From Luteimonas panaciterrae (GTDB taxonomy: Bacteria > Pseudomonadota > Gammaproteobacteria > Xanthomonadales > Xanthomonadaceae): 64,000 nt of DNA. Shown piece after piece: positions 9,284 to 19,207 of the stretch. The translations under genes were made by a program, and so were the position numbers. Location: contig NZ_JAJAVH010000006.1 in the NCBI RefSeq assembly GCF_020511115.1, positions 42,008-106,007 on the forward strand. The letters run 5' to 3'. The notes beneath the pieces are model-generated. The model searched no databases. It was not told where the DNA came from and saw only the letters and a program-made list of their open reading frames with translations. The first letter of the stretch is position 1. Each line of letters starts with the position of its first letter.

Positions 9284-10267
9284 TCAAGCTTCGGCGCGCG
9301 TGCCGCCAGCCACTGCCCAACCGAACATGCGCTGCGGGCGCAAATGTCCCGCATCATCGACCTCTCCCAAGCCGAGCGCGCGACCGCGCAGATCGAAAAT
9401 GGCCACGGCCCCCGCGGGACGGAATCCACCCTCCACTCCCTGCCCATACGCCAGCCGCGCCGCTTGCGCCGGATTCACGTCGACTGTCGGCCACGAGGCC
9501 ATGCCGGTCTCGATCGGCAGCAGGCAGGCATCGAGCCCCTGCTCGCTGCGCCTGGCCAGCGCCTCCAGGGCTTCGAACGTCCATAGCCGCGGATCGCGGA
9601 ACGGATCCACCCACAGCCGTCGCAGTTCCGCGACGTGTGCGCCGCAGCCGAGTGCCTCGCCGAGATCGCGCACCAGGCTGCGCACGTAGGTGCCGGAACC
9701 GCATTCGACGTGCAGCCGCAACTGCGGCGCGTCCGGATGATGCAGGTTGTCGAGCAGATCAGCGGCCGACTGCAGTTCGAAGGCATGCACGTCGACTTCG
9801 CGCTCTTCCACCTCGACGATCTCGCCGCGTCGCGCCTTGGCGTAGAGCGGCTCGCCACCGCGCTTGAGCGCCGAATAGATCGGCGGCCGCTGGCGGATCC
9901 TGCCGATGAAGGCACTCAACGCGTGATCGATGACATCGATCGTCAGCTCGGGAACCGGACGCTCGCGCAACGGTTGGCCGTCGGCGTCGTCGCTGTCGGT
10001 GACGATGCCCAGGCGCGCCACCACGTCGTAGGCCTTGCGCGCGCCGAGCAGGCCGCCGGCGATCTTGGTGGCCTCGCCGAAACACACCGGCAGCAGGCCG
10101 GTGGCGAGCGGGTCCAGGCTGCCGGTATGCCCGCCCTTCTCCGCGCGGAACAAATGACGCACGCGCTGCAGCGCCTGGTTCGAGCTGATGCCTTGCGGTT
10201 TGTCGAGCAGCAGGATGCCGTCCAGCTTACGGAACGTGCCCTTGCGCGTGCGCGGCTTCTGGCTCAT
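9284..10267 (-). CDS. truB: tRNA pseudouridine(55) synthase
   Basis: 327 residues. Converts U55 of the tRNA T-loop to pseudouridine. [20 protein letters not shown] is the N-terminal motif, and [19 protein letters not shown] contains the catalytic Asp. The TruB C-terminal PUA-like extension is present. It follows rbfA in the nusA-infB-rbfA-truB ribosome-biogenesis operon, separated by 174 bp that contain a short tandem repeat, so the spacing is looser than in enterobacteria. Confidence 0.97.
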   Translation of the reverse strand: MSQKPRTRKGTFRKLDGILLLDKPQGISSNQALQRVRHLFRAEKGGHTGSLDPLATGLLPVCFGEATKIAGGLLGARKAYDVVARLGIVTDSDDADGQPLRERPVPELTIDVIDHALSAFIGRIRQRPPIYSALKRGGEPLYAKARRGEIVEVEEREVDVHAFELQSAADLLDNLHHPDAPQLRLHVECGSGTYVRSLVRDLGEALGCGAHVAELRRLWVDPFRDPRLWTFEALEALARRSEQGLDACLLPIETGMASWPTVDVNPAQAARLAYGQGVEGGFRPAGAVAIFDLRGRALGLGEVDDAGHLRPQRMFGWAVAGGTRAEA

Positions 10268-10330
10268 CGGGCTTGAGGATGCTGCTTCGACGGACGCCGA
10301 TCAAGACCTCGGCACGACGTTCGTGCGCTC

Positions 10331-10375
10331 GTCCGCAAGCAGGCCGTCCACAAGCGGGCCGTCCACAAGCAAGAA
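10331..10375 (+). repeat. 15-bp tandem repeat, about three units
   Basis: Units of CGTCCACAAGCGGGC-type sequence at 10331-10345, 10346-10360 and 10361-10375. The first carries one change, and the last diverges in its final five bases. Located in the rbfA-truB gap. No function is evident. Confidence 0.8.
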
Positions 10376-10441
10376 GCCAGCCGGTCCGTCGGCCCATCGG
10401 ATTTCGTCATGCGGGACGGGAGGAAATCGGCGCCGCGGCCG

Positions 10442-10807
10442 TCAGGTCGTCGTGCCGGAACCGTCCGGCAGATCGCGCAGCAGGTTGTCGATGCGCTCGC
10501 CGCGGTCGACCGAATCGTCGTAGTGGAAATGCAGCTCCGGCACGTGGCGCAGCTTCACAGCGCGCGCCAGCCGATAACGGATCTCCGGCGCGATCGCCTT
10601 GAGGCCCTTCACGGCTTCGGCAGAGCGCTCTTCCTGCAACGCAGTCACGAAGACCTTGGCATGCGCCATGTCGCGCGTGACCTCCACGTCCGACACGCTC
10701 ACCGAAGGCAGGCCGTGCTCCTGCACGGCCTCGCGCACCAGCGTGCCCAGCTCGCGGCGGAGCTGGGCGGAAACGCGGTCGGTGCGATGGAACGACTTCT
10801 GTGCCAT
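10442..10807 (-). CDS. rbfA: 30S ribosome-binding factor A
   Basis: 121 residues, a single KH-like domain that helps late 16S rRNA 5' maturation and cold adaptation. N-terminal RTDRVSAQLRRELGTLVREAV and the MAHAKVFVTAL core strand are typical, as is the C-terminal RHVPELHFHYDDSVDRGERID. It starts six bases after the infB stop codon, so it is cotranscribed and probably translationally coupled. Confidence 0.97.
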   Translation of the reverse strand: MAQKSFHRTDRVSAQLRRELGTLVREAVQEHGLPSVSVSDVEVTRDMAHAKVFVTALQEERSAEAVKGLKAIAPEIRYRLARAVKLRHVPELHFHYDDSVDRGERIDNLLRDLPDGSGTTT

Positions 10808-10813
10808 GGAGGA

Positions 10814-13426
10814 TTACAGCGTGCGCTGCACTTCGATACGCTCGAAGCACTCGATGTGGTCGCCAGGCTGCACGTCGTTGTACGCCTTCACGCCGATACC
10901 GCATTCGGTATTGACGCGGACTTCGTCGACGTTTTCCTTGAAGCGACGCAGCGATTCCAGCTCGCCCTCGAAGATGACGGTGTTGTCGCGCAGCACGCGG
11001 ATCGGCTTGTTGCGCTTGACCACGCCCTCCACCACCATGCAGCCCGCCACGGCGCCGAACTTGGAGCTGCGGAACACGTCGCGCACCTCGGCGGTACCGA
11101 TGATCTCCTCGCGGATTTCGACACCGAGAATGCCGGAAGCCACCTGCTTCACCTGGTCGATCACGTCGTAAATGATCGAGAAGTAACGCAGGTCCACGCC
11201 GTTGGATTCGATCACGCGGCGTGCCGACGCATCGGCGCGAACGTTGAAGCCGATGATCGTGGCCTTGGAGGTCGCCGCCGAATGGGCATCCGACTCGGTG
11301 ATGCCGCCCACGCCGGAGCTGATCACGTTGATCCGGATCGCATCGGTGGACAGCGCCGTCAGTGCTTCGCGCAAAGCCTGCACCGAACCCTGCACGTCGG
11401 CCTTGATGATCAGCGGCAGGCTGAGCTGGCCTTCGGCCTGACCCATCTGCGCCATGATGTCTTCCATGCGGTTGCCCGGCACGGCGACCAGACGCGATTC
11501 GCGGCGCTTGGCGTCGCGCTGCTGCGCCACGTCCTTGGCCAGGCGCTCATCGGCCACGACCACGAAATCGTCGCCGGCATCCGGCACGCCCGAGAGACCC
11601 AGCACCTGCACCGGGATCGACGGACCGGCGCTTTGCACCTGCTGGCCATTTTCGTCGAACAGCGCGCGCACGCGGCCGTACTGCACGCCGCAGACCAGAT
11701 AATCGGCCTTCTGCAGCAAGCCTTGCTGCACCAGCACGGTGGCGACCGGACCACGGCCCTTGTCGAGCGAGGACTCGATCACCACGCCCGTGGCACGGCC
11801 CGTCGGCGTGGCCTTCAGCTCCAGCACTTCGGCCTGCAACGAAATCGCGTCGAGCAGGTTGTCCACACCCTGCCCCGTCTTGGCCGAGAGCTCGACCATC
11901 TGCGTCTCGCCACCGAATTCCTCGGCGACGATTTCCTGGCCCAGCAGTTCGTTCTTGATACGGCTGGGATCGGCGTCGGACTTATCGATCTTGTTGATCG
12001 CCACGATCAGCGGCACACCGGCCGCCTTGGCATGCCGGATCGCCTCGATCGTCTGCGGCATCACGCCATCGTCGGCCGCGACCACCAGCACGACGACGTC
12101 GGTAAGCTTGGCGCCGCGCGCGCGCATCGAACTGAACGCGGCGTGGCCCGGCGTGTCGAGGAAGCTGATCACGCCCTTGTCGGTTTCTACGTGATACGCG
12201 CCGATGTGCTGAGTGATGCCGCCAGCCTCGCCGGATGCGACCTTGGTGCGACGGATGTAGTCGAGCAGCGAGGTCTTGCCATGGTCGACGTGGCCCATGA
12301 TCGTGACCACGGGCGGACGCGGCACCTTGTCACCCTGCACCTCTTCGGTGTGGGCGATCAGTTCGCTTTCGACATCCCCTTCGTCGGCACGCATGGCCTT
12401 GTGGCCGAGTTCTTCGGTCACCAGTACCGCGGTGTCGTGATCGATGCTTTGGGTGATGGTGGCCATCACACCCATCTTGAACAGCGCCTTGACCACGTCG
12501 CCACCCTTGAGCGCGAGCTTCTGCGCCAGATCGGCCACGGTGATCGCGTCACCGATGGCGACCTCGCGCACGATCGGTGCGGTCGGACGCGAGAAGCCGT
12601 GTTCGCCGCCGCCGCTGCGCGATTGCTCCATGTTGCGGCGCGATGACTTCGGCTTGCCGCGCGCGGTGGTGCGGCGCGCACGCTCTGAAGCGGTGAGATG
12701 GAGCTGTCCCGCGAAACGCGCGGCGCTGTCGTCGTCCTCGACGCCCGACACCATCACGTGCGATCCGCGGGTCTTGTGCTTGTGCGCGGCGCCGCGATCA
12801 TCATTGTTGCGCGGCGCGGGCGCCGGCTTCGGATGACCATGTCCGCTGGGCTTGCGCACGACGGTTTCGTCATCGCGCTGTTCGGCCGCGGCTGCCGCTG
12901 CGAGCTCGGCCTCGGCACGCAGTCGCGCGGCTTCCTCTTCTTCCTTGCGCTTGCGCTCGGCGGCCTCTTCGGCGCGGCGCTTGTCTTCCTCGGCCAGGCG
13001 CTGCTGCTCGGACAGGTTGCGCTGCCTGGATTCCTCCAGCTTGCGCAGGATCTCGGCCTGTTCGTCGTTCTGCGGCGCGCGCTGCTGCCCGGCGGCGCCA
13101 GTGGCCTCGCTCGGCTTGACCAGCGTGACCTTCTTGCGCACGACCACATCGACCGTGGTCTTGTTCTTGCCACCGCCGACGGTGAGTTCCTGCTTTCGGC
13201 TGCGGTTGAGCGTGATCTTCTTCGGCGCGACCGCTTCCTCGGCCGGCTTTTCGGCCTTGCCATGGGTGCGGCGGAGGAAGCCGAGCAGCTTGACCTTCTC
13301 GGTACTGGTCACGACCTGATCGGGATCGTTGAAGGGCATGCCCGCTTCGGACAATTGCTCCAGCAACTTCTCGACCGGCGTGTTCACCAGTGCGGCCAGC
13401 TTGCGGATGGTGGTTTGCTGCGACAT
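10814..13426 (-). CDS. infB: Translation initiation factor IF-2
   Basis: An 870-residue GTPase that brings initiator tRNA to the 30S subunit. An N-terminal IF2 domain ([20 protein letters not shown]), a long charged low-complexity linker (about residues 100-280) rich in Glu, Lys and Arg, then the G domain with [19 protein letters not shown] (G1), DTPGHAAF (G3) and NKID (G4). The C-terminal domains carry the fMet-binding module ending in [13 protein letters not shown]. Length is normal for gammaproteobacteria. It lies between nusA and rbfA in the conserved operon; the clear initiator tRNA gene is at the head of the same transcription unit. Confidence 0.98.
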   Translation of the reverse strand: MSQQTTIRKLAALVNTPVEKLLEQLSEAGMPFNDPDQVVTSTEKVKLLGFLRRTHGKAEKPAEEAVAPKKITLNRSRKQELTVGGGKNKTTVDVVVRKKVTLVKPSEATGAAGQQRAPQNDEQAEILRKLEESRQRNLSEQQRLAEEDKRRAEEAAERKRKEEEEAARLRAEAELAAAAAAEQRDDETVVRKPSGHGHPKPAPAPRNNDDRGAAHKHKTRGSHVMVSGVEDDDSAARFAGQLHLTASERARRTTARGKPKSSRRNMEQSRSGGGEHGFSRPTAPIVREVAIGDAITVADLAQKLALKGGDVVKALFKMGVMATITQSIDHDTAVLVTEELGHKAMRADEGDVESELIAHTEEVQGDKVPRPPVVTIMGHVDHGKTSLLDYIRRTKVASGEAGGITQHIGAYHVETDKGVISFLDTPGHAAFSSMRARGAKLTDVVVLVVAADDGVMPQTIEAIRHAKAAGVPLIVAINKIDKSDADPSRIKNELLGQEIVAEEFGGETQMVELSAKTGQGVDNLLDAISLQAEVLELKATPTGRATGVVIESSLDKGRGPVATVLVQQGLLQKADYLVCGVQYGRVRALFDENGQQVQSAGPSIPVQVLGLSGVPDAGDDFVVVADERLAKDVAQQRDAKRRESRLVAVPGNRMEDIMAQMGQAEGQLSLPLIIKADVQGSVQALREALTALSTDAIRINVISSGVGGITESDAHSAATSKATIIGFNVRADASARRVIESNGVDLRYFSIIYDVIDQVKQVASGILGVEIREEIIGTAEVRDVFRSSKFGAVAGCMVVEGVVKRNKPIRVLRDNTVIFEGELESLRRFKENVDEVRVNTECGIGVKAYNDVQPGDHIECFERIEVQRTL

Positions 13427-13535
13427 TCGGTTTCCGTGTTCTGATGCGCGGGCCGTGGCCTGCGCGTGATATGGCGATTTTAATTCATGGCCGGGGACCG
13501 TAGATCATGCGAATGGCTTCGGTTCCGGGCATTGC

Positions 13536-15047
13536 TCAGCCTTCCCGCTCCAACCGTGCGATCTCCTCGGCGCGCGCGGCCAGGATCAACGCGGCGGCGC
13601 GTGCCTCGTCGAGGCCTTCGATGCCGAATTCAACGACTTCGTCGGCGCCGAGATCCGACAGCTCCTCACTGGTGCGCACACCGTGCGCGGCCAATGCGTA
13701 GGCGGTCTCGTCATCCATGCCCGACAGCTGCAGCAGGTCCTCGGCCGGCGCGTTCTCGTCGAGCTCCTCCTCGACCGCCAGCGCGTCGTTGAGCAGCGCG
13801 TCGCGGGCACGGGCGCGGAGTTCCTCGACGATGTCCTCGTCGAAGCCTTCCACCGCCAGCAGCTCGCCGACCGGCACGTAGGCGATTTCCTCGACCGTGG
13901 TGAAGCCTTCCGAGACCAGGATGCCGGCGATTTCCTCGTCGACCTCGAGCTTCTCCTGGAACAGCTGGCGCGCGGCGGCCTGCTCGGCTTCCGACTTCTC
14001 GGTCACCTGATCCTGCGTCATCACGTTGAGCTGCCAGCCCGACAGACGGCTGGCGAGGCGCACGTTCTGGCCGCCCTTGCCGATCGCCTGCGCCAAGCGC
14101 TCCTCGGCGACGGCCAGATCCATCGAATGCTTTTCCTCGTCCACGATGATCGACTGCACTTCCGCCGGCGCCATCGCGTTGATGACGAACTGGGCCGGAT
14201 TGTCCGACCACAGCACGATGTCGACGCGCTCGCCGTTGAGTTCGTTCGACACCGCCTGCACGCGCGAACCGCGCATGCCGATGCAGGCGCCGATCGGATC
14301 GGTGCGGTTGTCGTAGGCCACCACGGCGATCTTGGCGCGGTCGCCCGGATCGCGTGCGCAAGCCTTGATCTCGACGAGACCCTGGCCGACTTCCGGCACT
14401 TCCAGCTTGAACAGCTCCATCATGAACTCAGGCGCGGCGCGGCTGATGAACAGCTGCGGGCCACGCGGCTCGCTGCGCACGTCGTACAGGTAGCCGCGGA
14501 TGCGGTCACCGGCGCGCACGACGTCGCGCGGGATCGCCTTGTCCTTCGGAATGAAGGCTTCGGCATTGCCGCCGAGATCGACGTAGACGTTGCCGCGCTC
14601 CACGCGCTTGACCACGCCCGTCACCAGCTCGCCGACGCGATGCTTCCATCCGTCGACCACCTGCGCCCGCTCGGCCTCGCGCACACGCTGCACGATCACC
14701 TGCTTGGCGGCCTGCGCGGCGATGCGGCCGAATTCGGCGTTCTCGATCTGCTCTTCGATGTAGTCACCGACTTCGGCGCCTTCGCTCTCGTCGACCGCGT
14801 CCATCAGGCGAATCTGACGGTCCGGCGATTCCATCACCACATCGTCGGCCACGACTTCCCAGCGGCGGAAGGTCTGGTAGCTGCCGTCCTTCGGATCGAT
14901 CTGCACGCGCGTCAGCACGTCCTGGTCGTGGTAGCGCTTCTTCGCCGCGGTGGCGAGCGCCGCTTCGATCGCTTCCAGGATGACGGCCTCCGGCACGCCC
15001 TTTTCGTTGGCGACCGCGTCGACGACCAGCAACAGTTCCTTGCTCAT
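13536..15047 (-). CDS. nusA: Transcription termination/antitermination factor NusA
   Basis: 503 residues. Binds RNA polymerase and regulates pausing, termination and rRNA antitermination. Domain order visible: NusA_N (MSKELLLVVDAVANEKGVP), S1 (about 135-200), two KH domains (GACIGMRGSRVQAVSNELNG; GKGGQNVRLASRLSGWQLNV) and two acidic C-terminal repeats (about 365-420 and 440-495), as in E. coli-type NusA. It follows rimP after a 118-bp gap containing a perfect 10-bp inverted repeat. Confidence 0.98.
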   Translation of the reverse strand: MSKELLLVVDAVANEKGVPEAVILEAIEAALATAAKKRYHDQDVLTRVQIDPKDGSYQTFRRWEVVADDVVMESPDRQIRLMDAVDESEGAEVGDYIEEQIENAEFGRIAAQAAKQVIVQRVREAERAQVVDGWKHRVGELVTGVVKRVERGNVYVDLGGNAEAFIPKDKAIPRDVVRAGDRIRGYLYDVRSEPRGPQLFISRAAPEFMMELFKLEVPEVGQGLVEIKACARDPGDRAKIAVVAYDNRTDPIGACIGMRGSRVQAVSNELNGERVDIVLWSDNPAQFVINAMAPAEVQSIIVDEEKHSMDLAVAEERLAQAIGKGGQNVRLASRLSGWQLNVMTQDQVTEKSEAEQAAARQLFQEKLEVDEEIAGILVSEGFTTVEEIAYVPVGELLAVEGFDEDIVEELRARARDALLNDALAVEEELDENAPAEDLLQLSGMDDETAYALAAHGVRTSEELSDLGADEVVEFGIEGLDEARAAALILAARAEEIARLEREG

Positions 15048-15142
15048 TCTTTAAGACCTCTGAAACTTTCTGTGCCTGTACTTCGGTGACGAGGGTGAAT
15101 GCCTCCACAACCCCGCCATTCGCAGCTTCGCTGCCAATGGCC

Positions 15143-15163
15143 GCCCCCTTAACTTAAGGGGGC
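15143..15163 (-). repeat. Perfect inverted repeat between rimP and nusA
   Basis: GCCCCCTTAA-C-TTAAGGGGGC, 10 bp each side, starting three bases after the rimP stop. There is no U-tract on the minus strand, so it is more likely a processing or pausing site than a terminator. Confidence 0.6.
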
Positions 15164-15165
15164 TG

Positions 15166-15768
15166 TTACTTCGGCTGGGATTTCTGTTCGTTCACCGGTT
15201 TATTGGTTTGCTTGTTCGCGGGGTGTTTCTTTGCTTGCTTGCCGGGGCGCGCGTCGCGTCCCGACTTGTCTTTCGCTGGGGCGTAGCCGAGTGCCACCCA
15301 ATCGGGCACCAGCTTCGCCTTGTCGATATTGTCGAAGACGACCGCGACCGGTGCGCCGTCGACCTCGAACGTGATGGTGTTGCCTTCGACGCTCGCGATG
15401 ACGCCCTGCAATTTGCGGCGGCCATCCTGCGGCAGCTTCAAGCCGACCTTGGCTTGCTCGCCCAGGAAGCGCGCGAACTGCTCCGGCGTGAACAGCGGAC
15501 GATCGACGCCCGGCGAGGAGACTTCCAGCGTGTAATGCCCGCTGATCGGATCCTCGACGTCGAGCTGGGCCGAGACCTCGCGGCTGACCGCTTCGCAATC
15601 CTCGATGCCGACCACGCGACCTTCCTCGGCATCCGCGGGCACGTCGATGTACAGACGCAGCACCGCGCTGCCCGGCGCCGGCAGATACTCGGCGCCCAAC
15701 AGTTCGAGACCCAACGATTGCACCGTCGGCGTCAGCAAAGTCGAGATTTGGGTTGCTTTGTCCGTCAT
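15166..15768 (-). CDS. rimP: Ribosome maturation factor RimP
   Basis: 200 residues; needed for 30S maturation, acting with S12. N-terminal domain with [22 protein letters not shown], then the hallmark [37 protein letters not shown]. The C-terminal Sm-like domain is followed by a basic, low-complexity tail of about 45 residues (repeats of K, P, N and Q) that most RimP proteins lack. First protein gene after the initiator tRNA, separated by three strong hairpins. Confidence 0.96.
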   Translation of the reverse strand: MTDKATQISTLLTPTVQSLGLELLGAEYLPAPGSAVLRLYIDVPADAEEGRVVGIEDCEAVSREVSAQLDVEDPISGHYTLEVSSPGVDRPLFTPEQFARFLGEQAKVGLKLPQDGRRKLQGVIASVEGNTITFEVDGAPVAVVFDNIDKAKLVPDWVALGYAPAKDKSGRDARPGKQAKKHPANKQTNKPVNEQKSQPK

Positions 15769-15816
15769 CTCTTACCGTGGAAAATCTGCACTCGGGCTGC
15801 GTAACGCCCGAAAACA

Positions 15817-15841
15817 ACAAGGGGCCCTTCGGGCCCCTTGT
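15817..15841 (-). terminator. Hairpin in the rimP leader, terminator-like
   Basis: An 11-bp stem ACAAGGGGCCC/GGGCCCCTTGT with a 3-nt loop. On the minus strand it is followed by TGTTTTCGG. It lies 48 bases upstream of the rimP start, so it would terminate before rimP unless read through. Confidence 0.65.
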
Positions 15842-15862
15842 CCGATACCACTGGATTTCGGC

Positions 15863-15887
15863 GCCGAAGCATGAAGCCTGCTTCGGC
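15863..15887 (-). promoter_or_regulatory. Stem-loop in the rimP leader
   Basis: A perfect 9-bp stem GCCGAAGCA/TGCTTCGGC with a 7-nt loop, between the tRNA terminator and the rimP-proximal hairpin. Not followed by a U-run. Possibly a control or processing element of the operon leader. Confidence 0.5.
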
Positions 15888-15908
15888 AAAGCCCGACTTT
15901 TCACTATC

Positions 15909-15933
15909 AAAAAAGCCTCTTGCAGAGGCTTTT
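15909..15933 (-). terminator. Terminator downstream of tRNA-fMet
   Basis: 10-bp stem AAAAGCCTCT/AGAGGCTTTT (15911-15920 with 15924-15933). The minus-strand RNA ends in six U residues. It lies 17 bases after the tRNA CCA end. Confidence 0.85.
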
Positions 15934-15950
15934 CGTCGACCGCGAAAAGC

Positions 15951-16027
<77 letters not shown>

Positions 16028-16038
16028 GCAGAAGCGGA

Positions 16039-16067
16039 ATTATGGTGACTGGGGCCAATGATTGCAA
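16039..16067 (-). promoter_or_regulatory. Sigma70 promoter of tRNA-fMet/rimP operon
   Basis: Minus strand: TTGCAA (-35, 16062-16067), exactly 17 bases, then CATAAT (-10, 16039-16044), 11 bases upstream of the tRNA 5' end. Strong consensus match. Confidence 0.8.
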
Positions 16068-16163
16068 GCCCATGTCTGAATCGCGGCCAGTGCGTGTGGG
16101 CGTGCGCGTCGATCGCCGCGGGTGTATCCGAGCAGGCGTTCCGACTGAACGATCCCGCAAACC

Positions 16164-16184
16164 GCCGCCCTTTCGTCAGGCGGC
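16164..16184 (-). terminator. Weak terminator-like stem at the end of nuoN
   Basis: A 6-bp GCCGCC/GGCGGC stem spanning the nuoN stop codon, followed on the minus strand only by GGTTTG. A weak candidate for the end of the nuo transcript. Confidence 0.35.
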
Positions 16185-17657
16185 GAACGCCTTCTGGCAC
16201 CAATCCATGACCGGGTTCCAGGCCAGTCCCAGCACCAGCAGCGCCAGCGCGTTGACGGCGAACATCGCGCGCAGCGGCCGGTTCGAACGCACCTGCAGCG
16301 GCTCGCCGGCCGGCTCGTCGAAATACATGACCTTGATCACGCGCAGGTAGTAGTACGCGCCGATCACCGCGAACACGATCGCGACGATGGCCAGCCAGAG
16401 CAGATCGCCCTGCAACGCCGCGCGCAGCACCGCCAGCTTGGCCCAGAAACCGAGGAACGGCGGCACGCCGGCCAGCGAGGCCATGATGCACAGCACCAGC
16501 CCCGCCATCCACGGGTTGCGCGCGTTCAAGCCCTTGAAATCGTCGATGCGATCGGCTTCGAAACCGCGACGCGACAGCAGCACGATGGCACCGAATCCAG
16601 CCGCCGACATGATCGCGTAGCTGATCGCATAGAACATCGCCGACGCGTAGCCCTGCGCGGTGCCGCTGGCAAGGCCGAGGAACAGGAAGCCGACGTGCGA
16701 CACCGTCGAGTACGCCAGCATGCGCTTCAGATTGGTCTGCGCGATCGCCAGCAGGTTGCCGATGCCCAGCGACAGCGCCGCGAGACCGGCCAGCAGCAGA
16801 TGCCATTGCTCGCCCAGCGGGCCGATGCCCGATTCCAGCAGACGATAGGTCATGCCGAACGCCGCCAGCTTGGGCGCGGAACCGATGAACAGCGTGATCG
16901 GCGTCGGGGCGCCGTGATAGGTATCCGGCAGCCACATGTGGAATGGCGCGGCGCCGAACTTGAACGCGATGCCGACGACCAGGAACACGGTGCCCGTGAG
17001 CAGCAGCAGGCGATCCGCGCCTTCAACGGTACCGGCGGCCACGTTGATGCCGCCCAGATCGAGCGTGTGGCTCGCGCCATACACCAGCGACATGCCGTAG
17101 AGCAGCATGCCCGAGGCCAATGCGCCGAGCACGAAGTACTTCATCGCCGCTTCCGACGACAGCGGGCTGTCGCGGTCGATCGCGACCAGCGCGTACGAAC
17201 TCAGCGCCAGCAATTCGAGGCCGAGGTAGACCGTGGTGAGGTTGCCGGCCGAGACCAGCAGCATCATGCCGGAGGCGGCGAACAAGGTGAGGATCGGCAC
17301 CTCGCCCTTGTACAACCCGCGCTCGCGCAGGAAGGTCCAGCCGTAGCCGAGCGACAGTGCGCTGGTCAGCAGGATGACGATCTTGAGCACGTCGGCCGCG
17401 GTGTCGCGGACGAACATGCCGTCCATCACACTGATTGAAGCCGCCGTGCCCTGCCCGCCCGTGCCGGTGACGATCAACGCCGCGGCGGCCAGCAGCACAC
17501 CGATGGCGAGGGTCTGGGTGATGATGCGGCGGCGCTCGTCCAGGAACAGATCGAGCATCAGCAGCGCGAACGCGCCGAGGATCACTATCAATTCGGGCGC
17601 CAGCGGCGCCACGTCGGCGAGGGTACGGACTTGCGGGGTCATGGCTTCCACGGTCAT
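16176..17657 (-). CDS. nuoN: NADH-quinone oxidoreductase subunit N
   Basis: 493 residues, about 14 membrane helices. One of the three antiporter-like proton-pumping subunits of complex I. It carries the Mrp-type core with Lys- and His-bearing half helices around LLSAGNLTTVYLGLELLALSSYALVA and FKFGAAPFHMWLPDTYHGAPTP. Last gene of the nuo operon, 13 bases after nuoM. Start MTVEAMTPQVRTLADVAPLAPELI is normal for the family. Confidence 0.97.
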   Translation of the reverse strand: MTVEAMTPQVRTLADVAPLAPELIVILGAFALLMLDLFLDERRRIITQTLAIGVLLAAAALIVTGTGGQGTAASISVMDGMFVRDTAADVLKIVILLTSALSLGYGWTFLRERGLYKGEVPILTLFAASGMMLLVSAGNLTTVYLGLELLALSSYALVAIDRDSPLSSEAAMKYFVLGALASGMLLYGMSLVYGASHTLDLGGINVAAGTVEGADRLLLLTGTVFLVVGIAFKFGAAPFHMWLPDTYHGAPTPITLFIGSAPKLAAFGMTYRLLESGIGPLGEQWHLLLAGLAALSLGIGNLLAIAQTNLKRMLAYSTVSHVGFLFLGLASGTAQGYASAMFYAISYAIMSAAGFGAIVLLSRRGFEADRIDDFKGLNARNPWMAGLVLCIMASLAGVPPFLGFWAKLAVLRAALQGDLLWLAIVAIVFAVIGAYYYLRVIKVMYFDEPAGEPLQVRSNRPLRAMFAVNALALLVLGLAWNPVMDWCQKAFAA

Positions 17658-17670
17658 CGCGACGCGTCCT

Positions 17671-19182
17671 TCAAAGCTTGCTTGCGGCGAGCTGGCTCGC
17701 CAGTTGCGCGATGGCCGGCTCCATCAGATCGGTCAGCGGCTTCGGCCAGACGCCGATCAGCAGCACGCCGGCCGCGAACACACCGAGCACCAGCGACTCG
17801 CGCCAGTTGATGTCCTGCAGTTCGGCCACGTGCGCGTTGCCGACCTCGCCGAACATCACACGCTTGACCAGCCACAGCGTGTAGGCCGCGCCGATGATCA
17901 GGGTGAAGGCAGCCGCGAAGGCGATCAGCGGACTGTGCTGGAAGCTGGCCAGGATCACCATGAACTCGCCGACGAAACCCGACGTACCCGGCAGACCCGA
18001 GTTCGCCATCGCGAACAGCACCATGAAGAAGGCGAACCACGGCATCACATTGGCCACGCCGCCGTAGTCCTTGATCATGCGCGTGTGCATGCGGTCGTAG
18101 AGCACGCCGACGCAGGAGAACATCGCGCCGGAGATGAAGCCGTGCGAGACCATCTGCACCATCGCGCCCTGCAGGCCCAGTCGCGCTGCATCGGTATTGC
18201 CCCCATCCCGCACCAGCGCGAAGGCGATGAAGGTACCGAGCGTGACGAAGCCCATGTGCGAGACCGACGAATAGGCGATTAGCTTCTTCATGTCGTCCTG
18301 CACCAGCGCCACCAGACCAACGTAGATCACCGCGATCAGGCTGAGCGCAATCACCAGCCAGGCCCATTCGTGGCCGGCATCCGGCAGGATCGGCAGGCTG
18401 AAGCGCAGGAAGCCGTATCCGCCGATCTTCAGCATGATCGCGGCCAGGATCACCGAACCGCCGGTCGGCGCCTCCACGTGCGCATCCGGCAACCAGGTGT
18501 GCACCGGGAACATCGGCACCTTGACCGCGAAGGCGACCAGGAAGGCGAAGAACAACCACATCTGTTCGGTGGCCGTCAGCGGCAGCTGGTACAGGTCCGG
18601 CAGCTGCCAGCTGCCGCCCTTCAAATACAGGTAGATCAACCCGACGAGCATGAACACCGACCCGAGGAAGGTGTACAGGAAGAACTTCACCGACGCATAT
18701 ACGCGGCGCGGTCCACCCCAGACGCCGATGATGATGAACATCGGGATCAGCATGCCTTCGAAGAAGACATAGAACAGCATCGCGTCGACGGCCGAGAACA
18801 CGCCGATCATCAGGCCTTCGAGGAACAGGAACGCGGCGTAGTACTGGCTGACGCGCTTCTCCACCGAGGCCCAGGCACCGATCAGCACCAGCACCGTGGT
18901 CAGCGTGGTCAGCACGATCAGCGCCACCGAGATGCCATCGGCACCGAGGTGATACTGGATGTCGTAGGACGGAATCCACTCGCGGCGTTCGAGGAACTGC
19001 AGGCCCGCGTTCGCGTAATCGAATCCGGTGAAGAGCGGAATGCTCAACACGAACACGACCAGGGCGATGAGCAGCGACAACCAGCGGGCGGCACCCGGAC
19101 GCGCGTTTCCGAGCGCGAGCACAAGCGCGCCGCCGATGATCGGCAGCCAGATCAGGAGACTGAGAAGAGGCCAGCTCTGCAT
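17671..19182 (-). CDS. nuoM: NADH-quinone oxidoreductase subunit M
   Basis: 503 residues, an antiporter-like proton channel subunit of complex I. Typical motifs: DGISVALIVLTTLTTVLVLIG near the N-terminus, then FFAFLVAFAVKVPMFPVHTWLPDAHVEAPT with the functional Lys and the TWLPDAH signature, and MKKLIAYSSVSHMGFVTLG. Full length. Lies between nuoL and nuoN with short gaps on both sides. Confidence 0.97.
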   Translation of the reverse strand: MQSWPLLSLLIWLPIIGGALVLALGNARPGAARWLSLLIALVVFVLSIPLFTGFDYANAGLQFLERREWIPSYDIQYHLGADGISVALIVLTTLTTVLVLIGAWASVEKRVSQYYAAFLFLEGLMIGVFSAVDAMLFYVFFEGMLIPMFIIIGVWGGPRRVYASVKFFLYTFLGSVFMLVGLIYLYLKGGSWQLPDLYQLPLTATEQMWLFFAFLVAFAVKVPMFPVHTWLPDAHVEAPTGGSVILAAIMLKIGGYGFLRFSLPILPDAGHEWAWLVIALSLIAVIYVGLVALVQDDMKKLIAYSSVSHMGFVTLGTFIAFALVRDGGNTDAARLGLQGAMVQMVSHGFISGAMFSCVGVLYDRMHTRMIKDYGGVANVMPWFAFFMVLFAMANSGLPGTSGFVGEFMVILASFQHSPLIAFAAAFTLIIGAAYTLWLVKRVMFGEVGNAHVAELQDINWRESLVLGVFAAGVLLIGVWPKPLTDLMEPAIAQLASQLAASKL

Positions 19183-19207
19183 AGGGTCGTGTTCTTATCC
19201 GTTCTGA

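Noticed and set aside
10331..10375. Tandem repeats as a CRISPR remnant
   Set aside because: Units are 15 bp and directly abut each other, with no spacers, and no cas genes are in the window.
10409..12646. Long plus-strand open frame (745 codons) opposite infB and rbfA
   Set aside because: Antisense shadow of essential, well-conserved genes; His/Arg-rich nonsense translation.
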